A stretch of 64,000 bases of DNA from Euryodendron excelsum (GCA_033060915.1 CM065392.1:16809001-16873000); one strand, 5' to 3'; positions 43,942 to 57,700 are shown, counted from the first letter of the stretch. The notes: a model not told the origin generated them from the sequence alone. Numbers and translations are program-made.

Positions 43942-46900
43942 CGTCGCGCCCAGATTTTTTGCACTCGAGGAATACACATACAAGCGGGAGAAATATTATA
44001 CTCTCTCATTAAAACTCATCCTCCTAGAAGAATGAGTGCAACTAGGTTTGAATTGAAAATAGATTTGAATAAAGGGCTTCTGAAAAAGATTTGGAGTCAC
44101 CACCTAACTTGATTAAGGTGAGCTAGGTCACCTAAAAACTAAGCATAATCCGAAGACTACACTTAGGGTTTTTGAAAAACGATTTTGGAAAACATGTTCA
44201 AGAGAGGGTTTTTAGGAAAATAGGTTATTTAGCAACCTTTAGAAAATATTTAAGCCCTTTTTTGAAAATAACTCCATTTTGGTCTTATGTGTAGGGAAGA
44301 CGCACTAAGCCATCACCCTACCCCGCCCTTGTGGTACCTACATGTCTATTCACCCTAGATTCACCTATGAGATTCTTCAACTAACAAATCTCTAATCTGA
44401 TCCACTTTAGAAAAGAATATTGAAAATAATGATGCATGATATGCAATTGCCACAGAGAGAGTTGGAAAATAGATTTGAAAGAAATTAATTTGATTTAAAA
44501 AGAAATTTGAAAAGATAGATTTGAAATTGGAAAGTTTTAGAAATGGGAAATAGAGATTTGAAAATAGATTTTTGGAATTGGAAACTTGAAAATAGATTAT
44601 GAAATTTGGAGATTTGAAAGAAGATTGTGAAAATAGAAGCTTGAAAAAGGTTGTGACCGCACCCATGAGGGTTGTCTACGTATTCTTTTTAAGGAATCAG
44701 GTCAGTCGTAGTTCGGACAAGAGTTCGATAGAAAATAGAATGTATGATTGGAATAAAGAAATTTTGATTTGGAATTCGAATTGGAAGATTAGGAAATCAA
44801 GATTGAACTTAAACTTAGAATTGAACTTGAAAGAGGATTTGACCCTTGGAAGAGAACTTGGACTAGATTTGGAAAGATAGAATTTTAGGAAACCTAGACT
44901 TAGGAAAGACTTGAGGTTTAAGAAAGATTTGACTCAAATGTTTGACTTGGAAGATTTAGGAAAGATTCAGATTAGGAAAGGTCTCATTTTCGGAAAGTTT
45001 CGTTTTAGGAAACTTTCATTTTAGGAAAGTTCCGATTTAGGAAGGTTTTGAAATAAGAAAGGTTTCATTTTAAGAAAGTATTGGAATTGGAAAGTTTTGA
45101 AGTTAGAATGTTTTGAAATAGGAAAGTTTTGAAAGTAAAAATGTTTTGAGTTTAGAAAGTTTTAGATTTGGAAAGATTTGAAATTTTGAATAGTTTAGAA
45201 TTTGGAAAATGATGGAACTAGGAAATGGTTGAATTAGGAAAGATTTGGAAGCTTAAAGTTCAAGGAAAGATTTGAAAATTTAAGTTTTGGAGACCTATGG
45301 TTTAGGAACGTATGAGATTAGGAAAGATTGAATTACGAAAGATTAAGACTAGGAAGGGTTGAGATTCCTATTTCCTAAAACAAAGGATTGGATTTTATTT
45401 CTAAAAAGAGATGGTGTGATTTTGTGTCAAAAAACGGAGGATAGTATCTAGTTTCCTAAATGGAAGATTGGATTTGGCATGAATTTGGTAGGTGAAGTTT
45501 TAGAAACCCTAGATTTGGAATACTATAGTTTTGATGTAGAAAATAGATTTTTGGAAACTTATGATTTAGGCGTAAAAAGGAGATTTTGGAAACCTAGGTT
45601 TTGAGGTAAGATTGGAAATCATGTTTTGGGCAAAAAATTAGGGTTTCCTAATTGTTGGCTCTAGGGCTTAACTTGGACTCTAAGAAAAGAGATTTTCGGA
45701 AAATGAGTTTTTAGAGAAGAAGATTTTTGTAAGGAATATCCTAGAAATGAGTTTTTAGAAAGTATACTTGGAAAGAGAGTGTTTGGGAAAGAGATTTTTG
45801 GAAAGAGTTTTTTAGGAAGGAGTTTTTAGGAAAGAGGTTTTTGGAAGGAGATTGTTGGAAAGAGTTTTTAGGAAGGAAATTTAAGGAGTGTTTTTAGAAA
45901 AGGATTTTGAAGAGAGCTTTTTTGGAAAGGAATTCGAAAAGGAGTTTTGAAAAATAGATTTTTAGAGGCAGTTTTTAGAAAGTTTATAAAAATCTCACTT
46001 CCCTAAAGTGGTTCTAACCATAAGAAGATTAGAACCACTCTAAGATAGTGGTTTTGAAAACAACAAGGATTTAAAAATATAGACCATATTGGTCACTTTA
46101 AATGTAACACTTTCCTAAAGCAACCCTAGCCATGGAAATGCTAGAATCACCTTAGGATTGTGATTCTGAAAACAAGTTTTGAAAAAGAAGATTTTGATGC
46201 AAGTTTTGAAAACAATTTTGATGCAAGCTTTTGAAAACAAGTTTAAAACAAACTTTGGAGGAATGCAAGATCATGATATGCACAATGCAAGTTAGGGTCG
46301 TGAACATAGAAGGTTAAAGGCTTTATTACATAATCAAGAAGGCTAAACCTACGTGGTCTCCAGGTAGACTAAAAGAAAGCCCCCAATACGGTGACCTCCA
46401 ATAGCCTAATCCTACACATGGAGCGGAAAGTTTCTTGTTTCAAACATGCAAGAAAGGGGGGGAAGAAGATGGGGGATTAAAATAGAAGAAAACCCAAGTG
46501 GGTTCAGAGGGAGAAGAGAGAGGGGGAGGATACGTAAACTTAAACAGAGAGCCTACCTTGTATCTTCTTTATTTTGCTTTGCTTTGCACGCTTTGTTTTT
46601 CTTGCTTCGGTCCTTGCTTCGTTTCAATCTTTGTCTTGATCTTCAAGAGCTTCAGATTGCAACACTTCAAGTCTTCAATGGAAGCTTTGGAGGCTAGTGT
46701 ATGAGTGTATAGGAGTGTATGTGAGTGTATAGGAGGCTAGGGTTTGGTATATGGTGGCTAGGGTTTGGAAAATCTAAAGGAAACTAGGGTTTAGAGAGGC
46801 TACGAGCTCTGTATATCGAAGAAGAGGGTTTTCAAACTGAGTTTGTAGACCCTTTTCATGCTGGAAGAAGCTCTATATTTATAGAGAGAAGAATGACCTA

Positions 46901-48328
46901 GCGCCTATTGCAGTGGCGCCAGGCCATTTTTTGGGCTCCTATACTAGTGTTTACCATACAATTTTTAGCCTTGCTTCACTAGGAGTGACTCCAAAAGGTT
47001 CGGGAATGATTTGAAGGGGCCGAGAATGACCCAGAAGGCTAGAAAGGGACATGAATCCTTAGAATAGGGTCCCAGGGATAATGGACTCGAAAATTGATGA
47101 CAAGATTTGTCAGAAGGGTTGACCAAGCCATTAGGGGCAAAATGGTCAATCGGGTCGAAAAGCTACCAGGATGGACTCAGAATGTCTCGGAAGAAGACTT
47201 GAGATTTGAAAACATTATTTAGAATGTTCCTAAAGGTTATTGGTTTGATACCCAGAGTTGGTGTGGTCGAAAAAGGCGACCGACCCACTAAGGGCAAAAC
47301 GGTCATTTTGTATCGGATTTGTCGGAATCGACTCGGAATGATACGGAAAGATAATGAAAGACTGGGAATACTATAAAAAGCATTCTCGGGAGGTTACCGA
47401 TTTGATACCCAAAGCCGGTGTGGTTCCCGGGGCGCTCGGATGCCTAGGGACAAAATGGTCATCTTAATCGGAAAGTCTCGGAGTTGGCTCGAAACTGACT
47501 GGAGGGCACCTAATTATGCCGGATCATCTCTGGGATGATCTTGAAAGGGTGGACTTACCGTTCTGAGGACTTAGGTACTATCTTGAGAAACGTGTTGAAA
47601 AATGGCCTTAGGGGCAGTTTGGTTATTTTTCACCGAAGTGGGCAAACAGGCACCAGTGTTGACTTGGGTTTTGAGTGTTTCCGTCACTCTGATGGCGGTC
47701 CCGTGATATAGGGGTTTGTTGGCAATTTCCTATATTGACCTGTTTACGAGTATTTCTGCTACTCTGACAGTTGCGATGTTTGCGAGTATTTTCGCTACTC
47801 TGACAGTTCGCAATCATTCTCGAGACTGCCTGATCTCGGGAAGCTGCTAAATGAACTTAGGGCCTGAGGAATCAACTTTCTCAAAAGGCGTGCCGAAATA
47901 AATATTTCTACATTAGCGAGCTAACAGGCACCAAAGGTGTACCATCTCAGGGGCTTGGGGTCTCATCCCGGTCGACGGGTGTGAAGGAACTTACTGTTTC
48001 AAAGAGTTTACTCGAAAACGTGTCAAACTTACCAGACTTATCGCCTCGAGGAATCAACTTTCTCGAGGAATGGATTGGAATTGGAATTAGACTTGAAAAA
48101 GGGGACTTATCATCTTTGAGAAGACGTGCCTACTGGAATTGGACCGAACAATGCCCCCAAGGGCATTTCGGTCATTTTGCCTCTATTTGGGCCCAGCGGG
48201 CCCACAAAGCGATGAATTGACTAGATTAGACATGAAAAATTGAGTTGACTCAGAATATGTTCATATTAACTTGAATATAAGTCTGGACGGACTAGAGACT
48301 GCCGAGCGGACAAAAATGGGGTGCTTAC
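43942..48328 (-). mobile_element. LARD-family solo LTR nested in the LARD internal region
   Basis: The + strand reads cgtcgcgcccagatttttt... to ...ggggtgcttaca (the first T of TGTCGC has become C). It is flanked by AAGTT at 43937-43941 and 48329-48333. At 4,387 bp it lacks the longest repeat expansions seen in 12229-17258 but has the same block order, including the complement of a TATA box near 46874-46883. It has no internal DNA. Confidence 0.93.
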
Positions 48329-49384
48329 AAAGTTCACGCTTACACTACTACATTGACATCGATATGGTCTTGATCATCTCACAACCAATTGTGCTCATTT
48401 CATATGGTTTCATGCATATTTGATTTTGATATTTTCAAGCTAAGCTGCATCTTAATATTCATAAATCTATATTCGCCCTTCATTGATTGAGCATGTCTTT
48501 ATAGGGTCCCTATAATTTGAAAAGTTCAATAGTTCAACCAAAAACTGGGCTTGCCTGCACTTCTTAAATAACATGCAAGGTCTTCTCAAACTGAGGAAGG
48601 AAGTTACCTATTGCTTTGCCAAAGGGCAATGCCGGCTGTCACTCGAGAGAGCCCACCAATCCAAAGAAGAGTCTTAGAAGAAACCGAGAGACCCACTAAA
48701 GAGAGTTTTTTCTGCTTCCAATAGAAGAGGAGGGGGGGAGGGGGGGAGGGAGAACGAATCAATGGGTTGAATCTCAGAGAGTGGCACAAGTACTATCACA
48801 TCCTAATAAGAAAAGGATGAAATTAAAAAGATGAATCCAAAAAGAGAAACAGAAGTTCAAAAGGCTACTTGATTCTAGGAGACAAAACTCATAACTAAAC
48901 ATGAACCCTGAGGCAAACCTGAGGGAGCTTGCATCCATTTTCAACCATATGTAAAATGTGTGCATACATCAAAAAATACGACATGCATTCAATTTCATTC
49001 TTGTATGTGCATTTATAAAAAAGTATGACATGCATTCAATTCCATCTTTATATGTGCTTTATTAAAAAGTATGACATGCATTCACCCCTTTACTTGTGTA
49101 TTTTAGAATTTGTATAAATAAACTACTTTTGCATAAAAACTTGCTTTATGTCTTTCTCTCTCTCTCAAATAGGAAACATGGAACAAGGCAAAGCACAAAA
49201 AGGAGCTAAAAAGCCACCTCGCAACCAAGTAATCTTAGACATCTTTGGCACTGGCACACGCTTCAGAAAGCTCAGACTGCTATAACTGACAAGAAACAGA
49301 GAATAGGGCAATGGCCCACCCTTAACCTCCTCATTCGACCTTGGACTTCCACAGAGGAGCGTCAATCCGCCAGATGAAGTGTCG

Positions 49385-49560
49385 GTTCAAAAAGTAACAG
49401 TTTTAAGACATCAACCTTGGACTTCCCCAGAGAAGTATCGTTCCGCAATACGGACTGTTGGTTCAAAAAGTAGCAGTTTCAAGACATCAACCTTAGATTT
49501 GCCTTGAAGAGTATCATTCCGCCAGACAGATCATTAATTCCCCTAGAAGAGTATCATTCT
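49385..49560. repeat. Short direct duplications in the LARD internal region
   Basis: 'ggttcaaaaagtaacagttt' with 'aagacatcaaccttgga' recurs at about 49383 and 49451. 'agtatcattccgccagac' variants recur at about 49430, 49508 and 49547. Unit spacing is about 50-70 bp. Confidence 0.8.
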
Positions 49561-49639
49561 ACCAGACAGAATGTTAGACATCGACCATAAGCCCTCCTTA
49601 AAAAGCTACCTCAACCTCAACCTTAGCAATTAACTCAAG

Positions 49640-49998
49640 CAGGGGTAATCTCAATATCTCCAATAACCTCATCTGGGGCATCTTCTACAGTAGCCCTAGT
49701 GAGGCTGCTATCTCCTCATCAGAAGTACTAGTCCTTTACTCGACCTAAGCAAATCTCATTATTGCCTCTGGCGTAGATCATTGTCTCCTGCATCAGCCAC
49801 TAAGACAAGCCCCAACTTAAACTCAACGTTAATCAATGTGGTCTTCCGAGCGTGCCAATCATCCCTGTCAACCCAAGCATCAACAGTAGTAGTCCTCTCC
49901 TCGGCTAGAGTAGCTCTCGTCATCGTTAGTTCAACTTTTAGCAGTGCCCCCTTAACTCCAGATTTAATCAGTAAGGCAACCTCTCATGCATCAATCAT
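49640..49998 (-). pseudogene. Antisense coding relic in the LARD, unrecognised
   Basis: On the - strand 49983-49762 is open for 74 codons and protein-like (EVALLIKSGVKGALLKVELT, then WVDRDDWHARKTTLINVEF, then LVLVADAGDNDLRQRQ). It is preceded by MIDA and one stop. A further protein-like piece, with a frame change, follows at about 49710-49635 (STSDEEIAAS, then ATVEDAPDEVIGDIEITPA). It runs opposite to the LARD, in the 3' part of the internal region, the position of antisense extra ORFs reported in Tat-lineage elements. No family is recognised. Confidence 0.5.
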
Positions 49999-51930
49999 CC
50001 CAAAGGTAAGGCAGAGGGAAAGGTAAGAACTCATCAACCTAAAGAATATGCAAGACAAAAAAAGAAGAAAAGAACGAAGGAAGGAAAAAAAGGAGAAGAA
50101 AAGAATCTCAAATTTCAAGTTGAAATGAATTTTTGACACTGTTTCTTCAAAAAGTTTCAACTTTTAATTTCAAATGATTTTTCTAAACTTCGTCCTTCAA
50201 AATATTTCAAATTTTAAGTCAAAATGAATTTCCTAAACGTATTGCTTTGAAAAACAATCAAAAGTCTCGAATCAAAATAAATTTTCTACAGATTTCGTCT
50301 TTAAAGTTTCAAATTTCGGGTCAAAATGAATTTTTTTTTTTGAGTCAAAATGAATTTTCTACACATTTTGCCTTTAAGTGTTCGCGGTTTCAAGTCAAAA
50401 CGAATTTCTTACACGTTTTGTCCAAATTTCAAATCAAAATAGTTTTTGAACTTCTTCCTTTTAAGAGTTCATTTCAAAATCAATTCTTAGGTCTTTTAAC
50501 CTTCCCTTCCCAAAGTTATTTCAAAATCAAAATTTGAAGTCATTTTCAAAATCAAATCTCAAAGGGTTTCAATTAAAATCTATCTCAAAACTTTTCTAAG
50601 CTTCTTCTTCAAAAGATTCATATTCCAATCAAGTTTCAAGGTTTTCTAAAAATTTTTCATTTAAAAGTCTTCTTCAAAATAAATACTAAAAAATTTTCAA
50701 GGTTTCAATCTTCAAAAATTCTTCCTTCCAAAATTTTTATCAATTTCGAAGTTTTTCAAATTCAAAATTCATTCTCAAAAATTTTCTAAGTGTTTCCCTC
50801 AAAAGTTTTATCCAAAATTCTATTTCAAAAATATTCTTGAGTTTTTCTTTCAATATTTTTAGGACCCCCTGAGTTTCTCGGGGCCTTCTCCTCTAAAAAG
50901 GCCTTGCATTCAAAGGTTTTTCCTCTTTTTCCTTCAAAAATATTTCATTTCAAAAATTTCAAACTTCCTTCATTTCAAAAAGTTTCAACTAAGTTTCTCG
51001 AGACTTTCTTTAGCAAAAAGGCTCCACACTCAAAGATTTTATTTCTTTTTCATTCAAAAAGAATCTATCTCAAACAAATTCAACCAAGTTTCTTAGGGCC
51101 TTCTCGGCCCAAAAGGCCCCACCCTCAAAGGTTTTATATCTTTCTCCTTCAAAAAAATTTTAACTTTCTCCTCATTTTGAAAATTTCGTCTGAGTTTCTT
51201 GGGGTCTTATTTACCAAAAAGGCCCCACTCAAGGCTTTCTTAAATTTTTCCATCAAAAATTTTGATTTTAAAAATACCTTTCTATGTTTTCTATCTTCTT
51301 TCTTCAAAAATAAAAAAATATAATAATAATAACTAAATAAATAAAAGAGATTTCATTTCAAAATCATTTTCTCAATTTTCGAAAAGCTTTTTCCTTCAAA
51401 AAGTTTAATCTTAAAAACATTTTTTGGGTTTCCTGAGTTTTATCCTTCAAAAGCTCTGTCCTAAAAAATGTTTCAAAGGTTTTCAAAATTCTTTAAAAAG
51501 TTTTTTTTCTCTCAAAAAGGGTTTCATAGATTTCTTGAGATTTTTCCTTGAAAAGCCCCATTTTTAAAATTTTTAAGGTTTTCAAGCGTTCACCCCAAAA
51601 AGTCTATTTTTAAAATTCTAGGTTTTCAAACTTCTTCCTCAAAAGTTTTGTTCCAAGTTTCACAAGGTTTTCCAAAACCCTTCTATTTCAAATCCAAATC
51701 AATCAATTTTAGAAAGCAAGTTAAAAATCATTTCAAACAATCAGCTTGAATTTCAAAATTCAAGCTTTCAAATTTCTAGATTTCAAAAATCAAGACAATC
51801 CAGTTTTTCAAAAATCAAAATTTCAATTACTCTAGTCTTCAAGAATTTCCAAATTCCATCCCTCTGATCGCCTTGTGGTCAACATGAGACTCTTACTTTA
51901 TTATTTTATGTCTTCGATAAGGAAAGACAG

Positions 51931-51945
51931 AAAAAGAGGGGCAGC
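51931..51945 (+). promoter_or_regulatory. LARD polypurine tract
   Basis: AAAAAGAGGGGCAGC lies directly before the 3' LTR start TGTAAGCACCC. It would prime plus-strand DNA synthesis. A diverged counterpart is complementary to 30836-30855 in the truncated copy. Confidence 0.85.
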
Positions 51946-53762
51946 TGTAAGCACCCTATTTTTACCCACTCGGCAATCTCTGGTCCATTTGGACTCATAT
52001 TCAAATTGGCACATACAAATTCAAGTCCAAATCAATTTTCTAGACTCAATTCAATCAACCAATCGCTTCGCAAGCCCGACGGCCCCAACAAAGGCAAAAT
52101 GACCAAAATGTCATGTGGCATTGCTCGGTATTCTAGTTGGCACATCTTTCTAGAGACGGTAAGTCCCCATTTCAATTGCAAATCCAATTTCAAATTTAAT
52201 TTTAGTCCAGATCAAATTTGACATGCCTTTTGAGAAAGTTGATCCCTCGAAAGAAAAGTCCATCCAGTCTGGCACGTTTTCTAAGAAAACTCCTTGGAAC
52301 GATAAGTCCCTTCAAACCCGTCGATTGGGACGGAACCCAAATTGCCGAGATGGTAGAATGGTCTAGCTTTGGGGCCTACTAGCCCGCCAATGAAGAATGT
52401 CCGTTATTCGGCAAGCCTTCGGAGAAAGTTGTTTTCTCAGATGATAAGTCCACTTAGTAGCTTCCCGAGATCAGGCACTCTCATAAATGAATGCACACCA
52501 TCAGAGTGGTGGAAACATTCGCAATCATCGTAACCGTCAGAGTGGCGGAAACACTCGCAAACAGGTTGACATTGGGAATTACCAACAAACCCCTATGTCA
52601 CGGGACCGAACTCGCCTTTTGGTCTTGACATGTTTACCAAAGGACGAGATACCTTTGGAAACCAACTCGTCATAGACCGTCAGAGTGACGAAAAAATTCA
52701 AAACCTAGGTCAACACCAGTGCCTACTAGCCCACTCTGGTGAAAAATAACCAAACTTCCCATTGGGCCTTTTTCGACGCACTTCTCGAAAAAATCCCTAA
52801 GTCCTCAGATTGGTAAGTCTATATTTCCAAGATCGTCCCAAAGACAATCTGACATGCTCAAGTGCCTTCTAGTCAGTTTTGGACTAATTTCGGGACCATT
52901 CGGTCAAAATGACCATTTTGCTCCTAGGCATCCGAGCGCTTCCGGGAACCACACCGGCTCTGGGTATCAAACCGGTTATCTCCCGGGGATACTTCTAATA
53001 GTATTCCCAACCTTATGGCACCTTTTCAGATAATTGCAAACCTATTCCGGTAAGCCTGGTGCAAAATGACCATTTTGCCCTTAGGGGTTGGTTGCCTTTT
53101 CCAACCACTTCGGCTCTGGGTATCAAACCGAAAAACCTTCAGAACATCCTAAATAGGGTTTCCAACCTTCAGATCTTTTCTTAAGACGTTCCAAGTCCAT
53201 TTCGGTGGTTTTCTAGTCTAGTTGACCATTTTGCCCTGAAGGCTCAGCCGACCACTTTGACCATCCCAACCTTGCTTTTCAAGTCCGTTACCTCCGAGAC
53301 ACTATTTCAAGGATTTTTACCCATTTCTGGCTTTTCGGACCATTCTCAACCTCCCAGAACATTCCTGGTCCTTTCGGAGTCACTCCTAGTAGAGCCATGT
53401 CAAAAATTACATGGCAGTCACTAATACAGGCGCTCAAATCTTTTGTCTTGTGTATCAAGGGTCGAAAGATACGTTTCTTGCCACCCTAAACTATTTCTTA
53501 AGTGGCTGGCCAAAAATTGACCTGGCGCCACTAGGAGTGGAACATTTGCCCTAGCGCCACTACAATGTAAGCACCCCATTTTTGACCGCTCGGTAGTCTA
53601 CACTCCGTCCAGACTTGTGTTCAAGTCATTATGGGCGTATTCCAACCGAAACTAACTTTCTAAGTCCAAATCCCGTCTGTCCATCGCTTCGCGGGCCCGC
53701 CAGGCCCAAATAGAGGCAAAATGACCAAAACGCCCTTAGGGGCATTGTTCTTTCCAACTCCA

Positions 53763-54230
53763 ACTCCAACCCTTCTCTCGAGACAGTTAATTCCTCGAGA
53801 TGGTAAATCTACTCCAATCAGGCACGTCTTTACGAAGACGGTAAGTCCTCTTTCCAATCTCTCTCTCGAGACAGTTTATTCCTCGAGACGGTTCCAAATT
53901 AGGCACGTCTTTTCGAAGACAGTAAGTCCCCTTTCCAACCTCTCTCTCAAGACAGTTTATTCCTCGAGATGGTTCTAAATCAGGCACGTCTTTTCGAATA
54001 CGGTAAGTCCCCTTTCCAACCCTTCTATCGAGACAGTTTATTCCTTGAGACGGTTCCAAATCAGGCACGTCTTTCTGAAGACGGTAAGTCCCTTTTCCAA
54101 TCCCTCTCTCGAGATAGTTTATTCCTCGAGACGGTTCCATATCAGACACGTCTTTCCAAAAACGGTAAGTCCCCTTTCCAATCCCTCTCTCAAGACAGTT
54201 TATTCCTCGAGACGATTCCAATCAGGGCCC
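53763..54230 (+). repeat. 81-bp tandem array
   Basis: 'gtaagtcc' recurs at 53841, 53922, 54003, 54084 and 54165, exactly 81 bp apart. Each unit holds CTCGAGACAGTTTATTCCTC, a second CGAGACGGTT and 'ggcacgtctttccgaagacg'. Because 81 is a multiple of three, long repetitive open frames exist on both strands; they are by-products. Confidence 0.95.
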
Positions 54231-54239
54231 CTTTAGTAA

Positions 54240-54740
54240 CTTCCCGAGAATGCTTCTTATAGTATTCTCAACCTTTCCTTATCTTTCTGGATCATTCCGA
54301 GTCAGTCCCGGCCAACCCGGCACAAAATGACAGTTTTGCCCCTAGAGGGCCGGTCTCCTTTTCCGACCACACCGGCTCTAGTTATCAAACTGGTAACCTT
54401 CTGAGACTGCTTTTTGTAGTGTTCTCAACCTTGCTTTACCTTTTCGGATCATTCCGAGTCAGTTCCGGTAAACCCGGTGTGAAATGACCGTTTTGCCCCT
54501 GGTGGGCCGGTCACCTTTTCCGACCACACCGGCTCTGGGAATCAAACCAGCAACCTTTGGGAACATTCTAAATAATGTTTTCAAATTCCAAGTCTTCTTC
54601 TGGGACAGTCCGAGTCTGTCCCGGCAGCTTCTCGACCCGATTGACCGTTTTGCCCCTAAAGGCCTAGTCAACCCTTCCAACACATCTTGTCATTATTTTT
54701 CAAGTCAAATACCTCCGGGACACTATTTTAAGTGTTCTTG
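54240..54740 (+). repeat. ~157-bp-type units in the nested LTR
   Basis: Three to four diverged units separated by 'aaaatgaccgttttgcccct' (54323, 54481, 54641) contain dyads: GAGAATGCT/AGTATTCTC (54245-54269), GAGACTGC/GTAGTGTTCTC (54402-54427) and GGGAACATT/AATGTTTTC (54557-54582). Confidence 0.85.
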
Positions 54741-57700
54741 CTCTTTTCCGGCCTTCTGGGTCATTCCTGGCTGCTTCAAATCATTCCCGAACTTTCCGAA
54801 GTCACTCCTAGTGAAGTCAGGTTAAAATTGCATGGTAGTCACTAGTACAGGCGCCCAAATTTAGTCAAAGATACATTGCTTGCCGACCTAAATACTTTCC
54901 TAACTGGCTGGCACCACTACAAGCCGAGAATTGGCCTGACGCCACTCTTAGTAGCGCCAAGAGCAATTTTGCCCTGGCGCCACTGCAACAGGCACCAGGT
55001 TTGTGCAACCTCTATAAATACAGAGCCTCTTCCAGTGTGAAGGAGGTCCGCAAACTCAATCTAAGAATCATATAATTCGATATACAGAGCTCAGACACTT
55101 CAGAAACCCTAGCTTCTTTAGGTTCTCCAAACCCTAGCCACCATACACAAACCCTAACCTCATATACACTCATACACATCCCCATACACTTATACACTAG
55201 CCTCCAACCCTCCTTTAAAGACTTGAAGAGTTGCAAACCGAAGCCTTGAAGATTAAAGACGAGTCTTTGAAGATCAAGACTGAAGTGCAGCGAAGACCGA
55301 AGAAAGCAAGGCGCGCAAAATAAATAACATACAAGGTAGGTTTTCTATTTAAATTTCTACATTCCCCCCCCCCTCTCTCTCCTCTCTACTAACCCACTTG
55401 GGTTTTCTCTATTTTAATCCCCCATCTCTTCCCCGCCCCCCCCCCCTTTCTTTGTATGCTTGAAACAAGGAGACTCCCGGTCCATGTGTAGGATTAGACT
55501 ATTGGAGGGTCACCGTGTCGGGGGCTTTCCTTTAGGCTAACTGGAGACCACGTGAGTCTGGCCCCCTTGATTATGTGGTGAAGCCTTAACCTTGTATGTT
55601 CACGACTCTGAAATTGCATTGTGCATATCATGATCTTGCATATTCCAAAAGTCGTTTTCAAAGTTGTTTTCAAAATCGTTTTCAAACTTGTTTTCAAAAT
55701 TGCATCAAAATCTCTTTTTCAAAACATGTTTTCAAAATCACAATCCTAAGGTGATTCTAGCTTTTCCATGGCTAGGATTGCTATAGGAAAGTGTTACATT
55801 TAAAGTGATCAATATGGTCCATATTTTCAAAATCTTTGTTATTTTCAAAACCACTTTCTTAAAGTGGTTCTAGCCTTCTTATGGTTAGAATCACTTTAGG
55901 AAAGTGGGATGTTTTTATACTTTCCAAAAAACTATCTTTTTAAATCTCTTCCTAAAAATCTCTTTCTCAACATACTTCCCTAAAACTCTTCTTTTCAAAA
56001 TTGCTTTCAAAAACTCCCTCCCAAAATCTATTTTTCGAAACTCCCTTTTTCAACTCCTTTCCAAAATCCTCTCCCCAAAATCCACTTTCTAAAAACGTTC
56101 CCCAAAAATCTTTCCAAAAACTCTCTTTAACAATCTTCTACCAAAAATCTTTCTAAAAAACTCTCTTTATAAAATCTTTCCAAAAACTTCCCTTTAGGAT
56201 TTTCTTTCTAAAATCTTGTTTCTAAAAAATACACTTTTCAAAAATCCCTTTTCTTGATGCACAAGTCAAGCCCTAGAACCCACAATTAGGAAACCCTAAT
56301 TTTCTTTCCAAAAACATGATTTTCAAACTTGCCTTAAAACCTAAGTTTCCAAAACCTCTTGTTTTCACATCAAAGCCGTACACATTTCCAAAACCTCCTT
56401 TCCACGTCAAAACTATAGTTTTCCAAATCTAGGATTTCTAGAAACTTCCTTTTTCCAAATCCTTGTCAAATCAAATTTTCCCTTTAAGAAACCAAATCCA
56501 ATCTCCCCGTTTAGGAAACTAGATCCAATCCTTCGTTTTTGGAAACAAAATCAAACCTTCCCTTTTAGAAACAAAATCCAATCTCTTCCTAATCCAAATC
56601 TTTCCTAATTCAACTCCTTCCTAAACTTCCCCTTTCCTAAACCTTAAGTTTCCAAAACTTGAACACAAAAATCTTTCCTAAAATTTTAAAATTCAACCCT
56701 TTCCTAATTCTACCCTCTTTTCAAATCTTAACTTTTCAAACCTAAGTTTTCAAATCTTTCCTAAACTCAAACTTTTCCTAATATCAAGATTTTCTAAAAT
56801 TCAAACTCTAAAACTTTCAAAATCTTAAACTTTCTAAATGTTAAATCTTTCTAAAATTCTAAGCTTTCTAAATTCAAAACTTTCTTAAGTTAAGACTTTC
56901 TAAATCTAAAACTTTCTAAATTCTAAACTTTCCTAAAACTTCAAATTTTTTCAAATCCAAAACTTTCTGAACTCAAAACTTTCTTATTTTCAACACTTCC
57001 TTGTTTTCGAATCTTTCCAAATTTCAAAACTTTCTAATTTCAAAACTTTCCAAATTAAAACTTTCCTAATTCAAAACATTTCTAAATTCAACACTTTCTT
57101 ATTTCAAAACCTTTCTTAAAACGAAACTTTCCAATTTTCAAAACTTCCCTATTTCATAACATTCCAAATTCAAAACTTTCCTAAGTTGAAACTTTGCTAA
57201 GTCGAAAAATTTCCTAATTCCAAAACTTTCCTAAAATGACACTTTCCTAATTCGAAACTTTCCTAATCCTAATATTTCCTAATTCCCAGCTTTCCTAATC
57301 TTCCCAGTCCAATTTTCAAGTCAATTCTTTTCCAAAATCTTTCCAAGTCAAATCCAATCCTTCTTTTCTAAATCCCAAGTCTTTCTTAAGTCTAGGTTTC
57401 CTAAAACCAAGTCTTTCAAAACCAATCTTTTCAAATCTTCCAATCAAAATTCAATCTCTCAATCTTCAAATCCTCTTTCCAATCAAAATCTCTTTCCTCT
57501 AATCCAACCTTCTATTTTCAATCGGACTCTTGTCCGAACTATGACTGACTTGATTCCTCCAAAAGGATACGTAGGCAACCCTCATGGGTGCGGTCACAAC
57601 TTCTTTCAAATTTCAAATTCCTCCATATTTTCCAATTCTCAAATTCTACAATCTTTTCAAATTTCCAATCAATTTTCAAATTTCCAATTTCAAATCTCTA

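Larger units (their letters stand above)
48334..51930 (+). mobile_element. LARD internal region, second part
   Basis: Mostly non-coding. It contains a G-rich tract (48729-48752), a short duplicated segment (49385-49560), a possible antisense coding relic (49640-49998) and a long degenerate T/A-rich array of 'tttcaaaatcaaaat' and 'tttccttcaaaaa' repeats (50100-51850). The latter region, in reverse, also makes up 31900-32770 of the truncated copy. Confidence 0.8.

Noticed and set aside
50247..51323. Phe/Lys/Ser-rich frames in the LARD 3' internal region
   Set aside because: They sit in a degenerate 'ttcaaaat' array; neighbouring frames have the same composition and the related sequence at 31900-32770 does not preserve them.
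53787..54262. Long open frames of a 27-residue repeated peptide on both strands
   Set aside because: They follow the 81-bp tandem repeat, which is a multiple of three and so stays open in several frames; the same array in the other LTRs has different frames and stops.
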